DNA of 7,183 nucleotides from an uncultured Roseburia sp. (GCA_947564765.1 CANODN010000101.1:1-7183); one strand, 5' to 3'. Positions 1 to 5,822 are shown, counted from the first letter of the stretch. Notes: a model not told the origin generated them from the sequence alone. Numbers and translations: made by a program.

Positions 1-1994
1 GTATCGTCAATTGTTTCTACTGTCAGATCAAAAGGCTCTTCTTCCAAAGTGACGCTTGCTCCGCTGATCTTTAAATATTTCCCGGAAGCAACATTTTGAA
101 TTTGATAACCGGTTTCATCTGTTTTATGAAATGTCCAAAGATCCTCCTCCCGGGGATCTTCCACGGATGTCATATCCTCCCTTTTACTGCCTGCCAGTCC
201 TTTTATCCCGTTACTGCCTGTCCTGACTGTTCCGGTCAGGAAGATCGCATCTGCATCCCGGACTGTTTCCAGCAGAAATGTCTTTCCATCCAGATTCTCC
301 GGCACACCGCCTTTATAATAGTAAGCGCCCATTCCTTTTGCCACGATAGTTCCCACAACGGAAAAACTGTTCTGGGTAAATGTGAAGGAATGTTCCTCCT
401 CATCCACGCCTGCATCCAAAATCTCTGTACCATCCTTGGAAAAATGGATTGCACTTTTGCTTGCATCTTCCTCCATATCAATGCTGTCTGTATAACAGAT
501 CTTAACATCCACCGGAGCAGAAGGTTCGATCTCTTCTCCATATGCCCAAAATGTCACATCAAAATATCTTGCAAAACTGATCTCCTCTGCATCCATTGCC
601 TTTAAGGACTGCCTGTAGTATTCCTGATATGCATCACTGCCCGGTACAATCTCTTTTACTTCCAAAACAGCATCCTCCGGAATTTGTGCTTTGGACGTAA
701 AGCTTACCGTTACGGTATAATCCGCGCCTTCTGCTGTCATTGTACGTTCTTCTTCTGTTTCTTCCAGCTCTTCTGCAGATGCTTCCGTTTCTGCGATTTC
801 CGTGCTTTCAACCGTTTCTTCTTCCGGTATCTTGCAGAATTCCTCTAATTCACTGATCTTTAAAAAGCTGACAATATGACGGTCATTTATGTTATATTCA
901 TTTTCTCTCACTTCATTTCCGCTGTTTCCTTCAATTACCTGAACTGCTGCCCTCTCTTTCTCATAAGAAGATACAATTCCCATCTGATTTCCCGTCTCTT
1001 CTCCTTCTCTCTGGAAAAAGATAATATCTCCGGCCTGCGGTATATAATTTGCCGGCACTGTCAGATATGCGCTGTTTTCTTCTCTGATTTTTATAAATTC
1101 CTCACACCATGCGGCAGTATTTGTCTCTTTTGGGAAAAAGCCGGATTCCTCTAATCCCGCATAGTGTATACAGAAATTGACAAATGCTCCGTCCCAGTCC
1201 ATGTATGCATTCCCTGCAAATTGACCATAACGGGTATAGCCTTTATGGACTCCATCTGCTGCAACAATATAATTATCGGCGCTTTCCTGATAGCCAAGCT
1301 GCATCTGTGCCGCTGTTACCAGATCCTCACCCCAGACTGCTTTCCAATTCACGGATGCATACTGTGCATCCCAGGATGACATATCTTCTACATCTGCAGA
1401 TGCATCCGTATAACAGATATCCATATGGGCATGTTCTTCTTTTCCGCAGACGATCTCACTTTCGTAACATTCATTTGCATGGATATGCCCCTCCCCCTCT
1501 GGCAGACCACAGGCATATCCTTCCGGTGTCTGATAACATTCCTCTGTATGCTGATGTCCTTCGCTCTCTTCCAGACCGCAAGCATATCCTTCCGGTACCT
1601 GATAACACTCCGCCGTATGCTCATGTTCCTCCGATTCTTCCTGGCTGCAGATCAACTCCTCGGGATAAGCGCATTCTTCCGTATGCGTATGCCCTGCACC
1701 CTCCTCTTCGCTGCAGATCAGTTCTTTGGGATAGCTGCATTCTGCCGTATGGGCATGTCCTGCACCTTCTTCCACCTGACAAATCAATACATCTTCATAA
1801 CATGTTTCATTATGGATATGCTCTTCCAAACCGCATTTGGCCTTACCCGTCATAGCCGCGCCATACCGCGTCAATACGCCTGCCACACTGACCGTTACCA
1901 TGATAACCAAAAGCATTACGGCAATATGTACTTTTCGATTTCTTTTCTTCCGTTTCTCCAGTTCATCCAAATATTCTTTTGCAAGCTTCTGCAT
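1..1994 (-). CDS. Large surface protein with Cys/His repeats and a degenerate CHAP domain (3' end beyond window)
   Basis: An open frame of at least 664 codons runs off the left edge, so the C-terminus (where a sortase signal or further domains would be) is not seen. Residues 11-23 are highly basic and about 22-42 are a hydrophobic helix: a signal peptide or anchor without a clear A-x-A cleavage site. Residues 54-194 hold seven Cys/His repeats. Residues about 222-381 match the CHAP/amidase (NlpC/P60-like) fold, with a W-x-x-x-F-V motif at 267-272, an M-G-I-V strand at 338-341 and an EGN motif at 355-357, but the usual Cys and His positions are Asp268 and Gln337. A Glu-rich linker (391-416) leads to an all-beta domain (about 424-552) and a region ending in a ricin/beta-trefoil-like IQNVASGKYL motif (632-641). 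The ATG at 1994 is chosen because AGGTGAG precedes it; an in-frame ATG at 2018 lacks a binding site. Last visible gene of a three-gene operon, 55 bases after the signal peptidase gene. Probably binds cell wall, glycan or protein ligands; the exact role is unknown. Confidence 0.85.
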   Translation of the reverse strand, partial: MQKLAKEYLDELEKRKKRNRKVHIAVMLLVIMVTVSVAGVLTRYGAAMTGKAKCGLEEHIHNETCYEDVLICQVEEGAGHAHTAECSYPKELICSEEEGAGHTHTEECAYPEELICSQEESEEHEHTAECYQVPEGYACGLEESEGHQHTEECYQTPEGYACGLPEGEGHIHANECYESEIVCGKEEHAHMDICYTDASADVEDMSSWDAQYASVNWKAVWGEDLVTAAQMQLGYQESADNYIVAADGVHKGYTRYGQFAGNAYMDWDGAFVNFCIHYAGLEESGFFPKETNTAAWCEEFIKIREENSAYLTVPANYIPQAGDIIFFQREGEETGNQMGIVSSYEKERAAVQVIEGNSGNEVRENEYNINDRHIVSFLKISELEEFCKIPEEETVESTEIAETEASAEELEETEEERTMTAEGADYTVTVSFTSKAQIPEDAVLEVKEIVPGSDAYQEYYRQSLKAMDAEEISFARYFDVTFWAYGEEIEPSAPVDVKICYTDSIDMEEDASKSAIHFSKDGTEILDAGVDEEEHSFTFTQNSFSVVGTIVAKGMGAYYYKGGVPENLDGKTFLLETVRDADAIFLTGTVRTGSNGIKGLAGSKREDMTSVEDPREEDLWTFHKTDETGYQIQNVASGKYLKISGASVTLEEEPFDLTVETIDD
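1413..1835 (-). repeat. Seven tandem Cys/His repeats inside the surface protein
   Basis: Residues 54-194 contain seven units of the form C-x(5-9)-H-x-H-x3-C, usually followed by Y or xY. The cysteine pairs are 54/65, 72/86, 94/108, 116/130, 139/153, 162/176 and 183/194. Unit starts are 18-23 residues apart. At DNA level the units resemble each other in adjacent pairs: 1513-1550 and 1582-1619 differ at about five of 38 bases with a 69-base period, and the units around 1645 and 1711 repeat with a 66-base period, indicating expansion by tandem duplication. Two Cys and two His per unit fit a small metal-binding or disulfide-closed knuckle; this is inference from the pattern. Similar short CxxEEHxHxxxCY units are known to me from Lachnospiraceae surface proteins, without an established function. 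Confidence 0.85.
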
Positions 1995-1996
1995 TT

Positions 1997-2004
1997 TCTC
2001 ACCT
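1997..2004 (-). promoter_or_regulatory. Ribosome binding site of the surface protein gene
   Basis: AAGGTGAG lies just upstream of the ATG at 1994 at a short but workable spacing. It decides the start: the in-frame ATG eight codons upstream (2018) is preceded by GTAACAG, which has no Shine-Dalgarno character. Confidence 0.65.
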
Positions 2005-2049
2005 TTCTTCCAATGCATCTGTTACGCTGTCTGACAATACAAATATTCT

Positions 2050-2661
2050 CTAACGCATTCTTCCTATGCGTTCTGCCGGCCACACACGAAATACTGCTTT
2101 ACCGGCAATCTGATCCCTTTCCACACATCCGACAGAGCGGACTCTGCTGTCAATCGATACCGATCTGTTGTCTCCCAGCACAAATACCCTTTCCTCCGGC
2201 ACTTCATACGGAAATTCCAGATCGCATTTTCCAAGACTTTTCTCTACCGCATAGGGTTCCTCCAAAATCTCGCCGTTTACGGATATATTGCCGTCCTGAT
2301 CTATATCAATCCAGTCTCCTTCGCTGCCAATCACACGTTTTAAAAATATTCTTCCACCGTAATAAAAGCCAATCATATCTCCCGGCGCTGTTTCTTTTGT
2401 CTGACGGATCACTATAATCTCTCCCTCTTCCATTGCCGGTTCCATACTGTTTCCGTTAATTCGGACCAGCATAAACAATCGGGTGGCTATCAACGCTGTA
2501 ATCGCTGCCGACGCAATTAGTACAACTGCTATATTCCAAAGAGTTTTTCGAAAATCGCATCTGCTCTCCTCTCTGGCAAGCTCTTCCCGCAAAGATTCTA
2601 TTGACGGAATCTCAAGTATTTTTTTGTCCGGATGATTATGATCCAGTTTATCCTTACCCAT
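2050..2661 (-). CDS. Type I signal peptidase (S26 family)
   Basis: A membrane-bound serine protease that removes signal peptides from exported proteins on the outer face of the cytoplasmic membrane. The 203 residues show a charged cytoplasmic N-terminus of about 40 residues, one membrane helix (about 41-65), box B with the nucleophile in N-S-M-E-P (Ser72), the general-base lysine in FLKRV (Lys108), and the conserved GDNR (163-166) followed by S-I-D-S-R (169-173). Length and single helix fit the small Gram-positive SipS-like branch. The ATG at 2661 sits inside the last codons of the coiled-coil gene (eight-base overlap) and has no convincing Shine-Dalgarno within 5-13 bases, so it is probably translated by reinitiation after the upstream gene. 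Its place between a coiled-coil gene and a surface protein suggests a dedicated peptidase, as SipA/LepA-like peptidases are in streptococcal pilus loci. The enzyme identity is firm; the dedicated substrate is inferred. Confidence 0.93.
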   Translation of the reverse strand: MGKDKLDHNHPDKKILEIPSIESLREELAREESRCDFRKTLWNIAVVLIASAAITALIATRLFMLVRINGNSMEPAMEEGEIIVIRQTKETAPGDMIGFYYGGRIFLKRVIGSEGDWIDIDQDGNISVNGEILEEPYAVEKSLGKCDLEFPYEVPEERVFVLGDNRSVSIDSRVRSVGCVERDQIAGKAVFRVWPAERIGRMR

Positions 2662-3079
2662 AATTTTGTTTTTTGCGAATGCTTATAATCCTTCCAAGCT
2701 CCAGCGGCTCCTTCCCGGCATTGTGTTTCTTTGGTTTTGTCATATATCTCTCTGCAGCCTTTTGAATTTCCTCAAAGATTTCTTTGCATTGATAAAACGA
2801 CACCTCAATCTTATGCAGCTTTTCTTCTCCCGCTTCTTTCTCTGCCAAAAGTGCCTTCACTTGATCTCTCAGTTCTGCAATCTTACTGTCCTTTTGATTC
2901 AATCGCTCATCCTTCACATCCAGCTTCTTTTTCAAACGCTCATAATTCTCAAGAGCAACCTTCATCTGTTCCTGCATCTCTTCTGTTTCCTGCTGAAGTC
3001 TCTCTGTTTCTTCGCATTGGGCCAAAAGCATTTTCAGCAGATCTCTTCGTTTTAATCTATGCAGCTCCCTTGTTGCCAT
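2654..3079 (-). CDS. Small cytoplasmic coiled-coil protein of the surface operon
   Basis: 141 residues with no membrane segment or signal peptide. A conserved-looking basic N-terminus (RELHRLKRRDLLKMLL, about residues 4-19) is followed by a long heptad-type helix from about 20 to 115, very rich in Glu, Lys, Gln and Leu, and a basic tail (about 116-141). No enzymatic motif is visible. The N-terminal pattern resembles small coiled-coil proteins I recall encoded next to signal peptidases and surface or Cna-B proteins in Lachnospiraceae; automatic annotation sometimes calls such proteins DNA repair or Smc-like because of the coiled coil alone, which I would not trust. The start at 3079 is supported by an AGGGGGA ribosome binding site about seven bases upstream. 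Its stop overlaps the signal peptidase start by eight bases, so the two are co-translated. A scaffold or regulator of surface assembly is possible; the function is unknown. Confidence 0.85.
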   Translation of the reverse strand: MATRELHRLKRRDLLKMLLAQCEETERLQQETEEMQEQMKVALENYERLKKKLDVKDERLNQKDSKIAELRDQVKALLAEKEAGEEKLHKIEVSFYQCKEIFEEIQKAAERYMTKPKKHNAGKEPLELGRIISIRKKQNYG

Positions 3080-3132
3080 AAGAATCCCCCTTTTTTGATT
3101 TATTCCGAATTAAATTCCTGATTTTAGGTATC

Positions 3133-3161
3133 AAAAAAAGACAGATTCCGAATCTGTCTTT
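3133..3161 (-). terminator. Intrinsic terminator between the methyltransferase and surface operon
   Basis: AAAGACAGATTC and GAATCTGTCTTT (3137-3161) form a perfect inverted repeat around a single central base, giving a stem of about 11 bp with a 3-base loop. On the minus strand the stem runs into seven consecutive T (3133-3139), the classic rho-independent form. On the plus strand the T tract is only three bases, so it acts mainly on leftward transcription. It can end the methyltransferase transcript, but it also lies downstream of the promoter at 3229-3257 and upstream of the coiled-coil gene, so it may attenuate the surface operon. Confidence 0.85.
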
Positions 3162-3222
3162 CCTAAGCAATTTACGAGCTTTATTCTTGTAAAATGGATC
3201 TGTAAAACAAATTATAAAACCT
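3133..3222 (-). ncRNA. Putative attenuated leader or ~90-nt small RNA
   Basis: Transcription from the promoter at 3229-3257 would start near 3222 and stop in the T tract at 3133, yielding an RNA of about 90 bases. If the terminator is read through, the same RNA becomes the 5' leader of the coiled-coil/signal peptidase/surface protein operon. An alternative pairing is possible between ACAGATCC (3203-3196) and the 3' arm of the terminator. I do not recognise a known riboswitch, T-box or leader peptide: there is no ATG after the predicted start and no specifier-like T-box consensus. The existence of this RNA is inferred from promoter plus terminator only. Confidence 0.45.
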
Positions 3223-3228
3223 ATAATC

Positions 3229-3257
3229 ATATTACCTCGAACATTGTACTTTGTCAA
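3229..3257 (-). promoter_or_regulatory. Near-consensus sigma-A promoter for the surface operon leader
   Basis: On the minus strand TTGACA (3252-3257) is separated by exactly 17 bases from TAATAT (3229-3234), an almost perfect housekeeping promoter. The predicted start is near 3222, giving a leader of about 143 bases to the coiled-coil start at 3079, with an intrinsic terminator in its middle (3133-3161). No other comparable promoter is seen between the terminator and the gene. Confidence 0.75.
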
Positions 3258-3317
3258 ATACAATTTTATACAACATCCAGTTAAAAAACGAGATATGAAT
3301 CAACCCAAATTTCATCT

Positions 3318-4514
3318 TCATTGCTCCTCGCACACCTGAAAAATATAGAACTTCAAATAATAACTTTCATCTGCCGCCCATAGAATCGGATGATCCGGCG
3401 CCTGTGTACGATACTCCACCTGACGCAGCCGTTTATGTACATTCTGCGCCGCCTGATGGATTGTCTTTGTAAACAGCGCATAATCCATAAAATGGGAACA
3501 GGAACAGGTTGCAAGATAACCTCCCGGTTTTACCAGCTTCATCGCCCGGACATTAATTTCCCGATATCCCTTTACTGCATTTTTCACGGAATTCCTGGAT
3601 TTGGCAAAAGCCGGAGGGTCCAAAATAACAACATCAAATTGCTTTTTCTGCTTTTCCAGTTCCGGCAGCAGCTCAAACACATCGGCACACTGAAACTGCA
3701 CCGTCTCTTCCAGACCGTTTAACCTTGCATTCTCTCTGGCCTGCTCCACGGCCAGTGCTGAGGCATCCACTCCGATAACGCTTTTTGCTCCTGCAATTCC
3801 TGCATTTAAGGCAAAAGAACCGGTATGGGTAAAGCAGTCAAGCACTTCCATATCTTTACACAGTTTCTGTATCGCCAGACGGTTATATTTCTGATCCAGG
3901 AAAAATCCAGTCTTTTGTCCGTCTTTGACATCCACCAGATAGCTCACTCCGTTTTCCGTGATCTCTACTTTGGTATCAAACGGCGCTCCGATAAAGCCTT
4001 TGATGCGCTCCAGTCCTTCACTGCTTCGGACCTTCGCATCGCTCCGTTCATAGACGCCCCGTATCTGTATACCGTCTTTGAAAAGCTCTTCTTTTAAAAT
4101 GTCGATCAATTCCAATTTAAACCGGTCGATTCCAAGAGCCAGCGACTGCACCACCAACACATCCGAAAACTTGTCCACCACAAATCCCGGCAGAAAATCC
4201 GCCTCTCCGAAAATCAGACGGCAGCTTGCGGTATCTACGGTCCGCTTCCGGTATTCCCATGCTTCTTTTATCCGCATACGCAGAAATTCCCGGTCAATCT
4301 CCTGCCGGTGATTCCGTGTCATCATGCGAATCCGTATTTTTGAATTCTGATTGATAAATCCCTTTCCCATGGGATAGCCGTCAAAATCATGTACCGTCAC
4401 AATATCTCCATTGTGAAACGTCCCTACAATCGATGCAATCTCATTGTCATAAATCCACATACCGCCGGATTTTAAAGTTCGTCCTTCTCCCTTTTTTAAT
4501 GTTACAATTGTCAT
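3318..4514 (-). CDS. rlmI: 23S rRNA cytosine-C5 methyltransferase, RlmI/YwbD-like
   Basis: A class I SAM-dependent methyltransferase of the RlmI family; E. coli RlmI makes m5C1962 in 23S rRNA. Numbered from the start at 4514 (398 residues), a PUA-like RNA-binding N-terminus (about 1-70) is followed by a linker domain with the family signature GFFLDQKYNR (203-212), the SAM site LDCFTHTGSFALNAG (225-239), the acidic motif VDAS (249-252), LDPPAFAKS (298-306) and TCSCSH (336-341), whose cysteines (337, 339) include the expected catalytic one. The length is typical of the family. The start is set at ATG 4514 because AAGGA lies eight bases upstream; an ATG three codons earlier (4523) overlaps that site, and the resulting N-terminus MTIVTLKKGEGR fits the family. 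It appears to be a single-gene unit ending at the terminator at 3133-3161. The exact target base in this organism is inferred from the family. Confidence 0.92.
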   Translation of the reverse strand: MTIVTLKKGEGRTLKSGGMWIYDNEIASIVGTFHNGDIVTVHDFDGYPMGKGFINQNSKIRIRMMTRNHRQEIDREFLRMRIKEAWEYRKRTVDTASCRLIFGEADFLPGFVVDKFSDVLVVQSLALGIDRFKLELIDILKEELFKDGIQIRGVYERSDAKVRSSEGLERIKGFIGAPFDTKVEITENGVSYLVDVKDGQKTGFFLDQKYNRLAIQKLCKDMEVLDCFTHTGSFALNAGIAGAKSVIGVDASALAVEQARENARLNGLEETVQFQCADVFELLPELEKQKKQFDVVILDPPAFAKSRNSVKNAVKGYREINVRAMKLVKPGGYLATCSCSHFMDYALFTKTIHQAAQNVHKRLRQVEYRTQAPDHPILWAADESYYLKFYIFQVCEEQ

Positions 4515-4522
4515 ACTGTCCA

Positions 4523-4528
4523 TCCTTC
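4523..4528 (-). promoter_or_regulatory. Ribosome binding site fixing the methyltransferase start
   Basis: GAAGGA ends at the first base of the ATG at 4523 and lies eight bases before the ATG at 4514. Only the downstream ATG has workable spacing, so initiation at 4514 is favoured. Confidence 0.65.
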
Positions 4529-4539
4529 ATCTCATCTTT

Positions 4540-4568
4540 GATATAAAAATTTCACTCTGCCTATTGAA
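4540..4568 (-). promoter_or_regulatory. Weak candidate promoter of the methyltransferase gene
   Basis: TTCAAT (4563-4568) and TATATC (4540-4545) on the minus strand are separated by 17 bases. Only about 3/6 and 4/6 positions match consensus, so this is a tentative call; it is placed sensibly between the preceding terminator and the ribosome binding site. Confidence 0.3.
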
Positions 4569-4579
4569 CTGCCGTTTTT

Positions 4580-4616
4580 AAAACTCCAATAAAATCTGCT
4601 GCCGGCAGATTATTGG
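4580..4616 (-). terminator. Probable terminator after the glycosyltransferase gene
   Basis: CCAATAATCTGC and GCAGATTTTATTGG on the minus strand pair as a 12-bp stem with a two-base bulge and a 5-base loop (4586-4616), 14 bases after the glycosyltransferase stop. The T tract is short (TTTT, 4580-4583) and followed by AAAAAC, so termination may be incomplete. Confidence 0.6.
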
Positions 4617-4629
4617 AAATACATAGCGT

Positions 4630-5697
4630 CTAAGAAACCGGAAGCTCCCACGCTATCGCTTCCTTTTCATACAAATCTGCCTGCTCTAAATAAAACTTCA
4701 ACTGCTCCTCATCTCCTGCTACATCGTCCTGCACCTGTCTGGCAATCTCCCTGCAGCACTGTGCCAGGGCCAAAAGCGGCAGTTTTCCTCCTCTTCTGGC
4801 ATCAATCACTGCCTCTGTCTGACAAGCCGCTTCAAACCACTGCACCGCTTCTTCATAATCCGCCTGTTCCATAAAATAACTGCCGATCTCATAACAAAGC
4901 TCTCCGCAGACTGCATCCGGCATGAGTTTAAATGCCAGTGCAAAAAAACGGGCGGTGTCCCCTGATTCGTGATAAATATGACAGAGACTGCAGATCGCTT
5001 CTTTTTTCATATCAAGAGACGCATCCTGCTGTTTTAAAACCGCCTCAAAGATATGGGAAGCCGCCAGAAAATCTTTTGTGGTGCCGCTTAAAAACAATTC
5101 CTTTACCAGCATGGAATGCAGCTTTGCAGAAAGCCTGCCCTCCCGTTCAAATACCCTTCGGAATAATTCAAAATCTCTGCTGCTATGTAAGCTTTTCGGT
5201 AAATGTTTAATCTCAATATCACTGTCATAGACGACAGGCTCCAAACGCACGGTTTCATGCACTGCATCCACCCAGACAAATTCCCGCAGACGCTTGTAAA
5301 GCTTGGGACGGTATTCCTTCTGATAATTGGCCGTTGTGTTAAATTCCGGCGGTGTAATATAATGCATCTGCACAATTTCGATTTCCGGTAAAAGAGCCTG
5401 TTTTAATTCAGCCAAACGCTTATGATTAAAATAATCTACCACTTCATCGGCATCCGCCGAATAAATATAGTCCATTTCCGCTTTGGAAAAAGCAAAATTT
5501 CTTGCCGCCGCAAAATCCTCCTGCCACTTGAAATCATAAATTTTGTCTGTAAATTCTGCTGCAATTTCTTTGGTATTATCTGTGGAACCGGTATCTACAA
5601 TAATAATCTCATCCATTAAATCTGCGATAGACACCAGACATCTGCGTAATACATCTGCTTCATTTTTTACAATCATGCAAAGACTTATTGTAATCAA
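4630..5697 (-). CDS. Family 2 glycosyltransferase with a C-terminal TPR-like helical tail
   Basis: 355 residues without membrane helices, so a cytoplasmic enzyme that transfers a sugar from a nucleotide-sugar donor. The GT-A domain spans about 1-170: CMIVKNE (7-13), DTGSTDNT (35-42) for nucleotide binding, a DADE metal-binding motif (82-85), and a W-V-D-A-V-H-E segment (142-148) in the place of the catalytic/acceptor region. From about 185 to 350 the protein is helical with TPR-like units, for example the EIGSYFMEQADYEEAVQWFEAA stretch (270-291). This architecture matches the TPR-containing glycan biosynthesis glycosyltransferases of Clostridia. The start is TTG at 5697, supported by AAAGGAGA nine bases upstream and by keeping the first beta strand; an internal ATG (5676) would delete it. 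It is a single gene, with its own promoter and no polysaccharide cluster nearby, so donor and acceptor (glycan, protein or peptide) cannot be assigned. Confidence 0.88.
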   Translation of the reverse strand: MITISLCMIVKNEADVLRRCLVSIADLMDEIIIVDTGSTDNTKEIAAEFTDKIYDFKWQEDFAAARNFAFSKAEMDYIYSADADEVVDYFNHKRLAELKQALLPEIEIVQMHYITPPEFNTTANYQKEYRPKLYKRLREFVWVDAVHETVRLEPVVYDSDIEIKHLPKSLHSSRDFELFRRVFEREGRLSAKLHSMLVKELFLSGTTKDFLAASHIFEAVLKQQDASLDMKKEAICSLCHIYHESGDTARFFALAFKLMPDAVCGELCYEIGSYFMEQADYEEAVQWFEAACQTEAVIDARRGGKLPLLALAQCCREIARQVQDDVAGDEEQLKFYLEQADLYEKEAIAWELPVS

Positions 5698-5705
5698 CTC
5701 TGGAA

Positions 5706-5713
5706 TCTCCTTT
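5706..5713 (-). promoter_or_regulatory. Ribosome binding site for the TTG start of the glycosyltransferase
   Basis: AAAGGAGA is a strong Shine-Dalgarno sequence eight bases upstream of the TTG at 5697. It supports the rare start codon over the internal ATG at 5676, which has no such site. Confidence 0.75.
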
Positions 5714-5740
5714 CTTCTTTATTGTGCATTTTTTCCGCAC

Positions 5741-5774
5741 ATAAAGGGATACCCGGAGGGTATTTCTCCTTTAT
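5741..5774 (-). promoter_or_regulatory. Stem-loop in the glycosyltransferase mRNA leader
   Basis: On the minus strand ATAAAGG pairs with CCTTTAT (7 bp, outer) and ATACCC pairs with GGGTAT (6 bp, inner) around a TCC loop, with a small asymmetric internal loop. It lies about 10 bases after the predicted transcription start. A second small inverted repeat (TGTGC/GCACA, 5723-5741) follows. There is no T tract, so it is not an intrinsic terminator; mRNA stabilisation or translational control is possible. Confidence 0.5.
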
Positions 5775-5791
5775 TGTACATCCTTTCCTTA

Positions 5792-5820
5792 ATTATAGCA
5801 TCCTTCCAAAATAAGTCCAA
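5792..5820 (-). promoter_or_regulatory. Promoter of the glycosyltransferase gene
   Basis: A perfect TATAAT (5792-5797) on the minus strand lies 17 bases from TTGGAC (5815-5820), a partial -35. The -35 begins two bases past the transporter stop codon. The predicted start is near 5785, giving a leader of about 90 bases. Confidence 0.65.
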
Positions 5821-5822
5821 TC

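Noticed and set aside
236..541. A 101-codon minus-strand frame inside the surface protein gene
   Set aside because: It is out of frame with the long domain-bearing frame, has no ribosome site and no recognisable features.
1513..1740. Regularly spaced repeats considered as a CRISPR array
   Set aside because: Units are 66-69 bases, in-frame, diverged and adjoin without unique spacers; they encode protein repeats.
1184..1855. A 223-codon plus-strand reading frame rich in His, Pro and Leu
   Set aside because: It is the antisense image of the Cys/His repeats; its apparent periodicity comes from the real repeats on the minus strand.
1425..2417. A 330-codon plus-strand reading frame
   Set aside because: It is antisense to the surface protein start, the intergenic gap and the signal peptidase, both of which have family-level motifs. 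Its translation is low-complexity (Phe, Cys, Leu rich) with no ribosome site or domain.
2666..3081. Plus-strand frames of 116-129 codons opposite the coiled-coil gene
   Set aside because: Antisense of Glu/Lys-rich heptads gives open Leu/Phe/Ser-rich frames; no initiation signal or homology is seen.
3057..3263. A 68-codon minus-strand frame upstream of the coiled-coil gene
   Set aside because: Its start lies upstream of the predicted transcription start, it has no ribosome site, it reads through the terminator hairpin, and it overlaps the coiled-coil gene out of frame.
5741..5774. Stem-loop considered as the transporter gene's terminator
   Set aside because: No T tract follows on the minus strand, and the glycosyltransferase promoter lies upstream of it, so it would be in the leader of the next gene.
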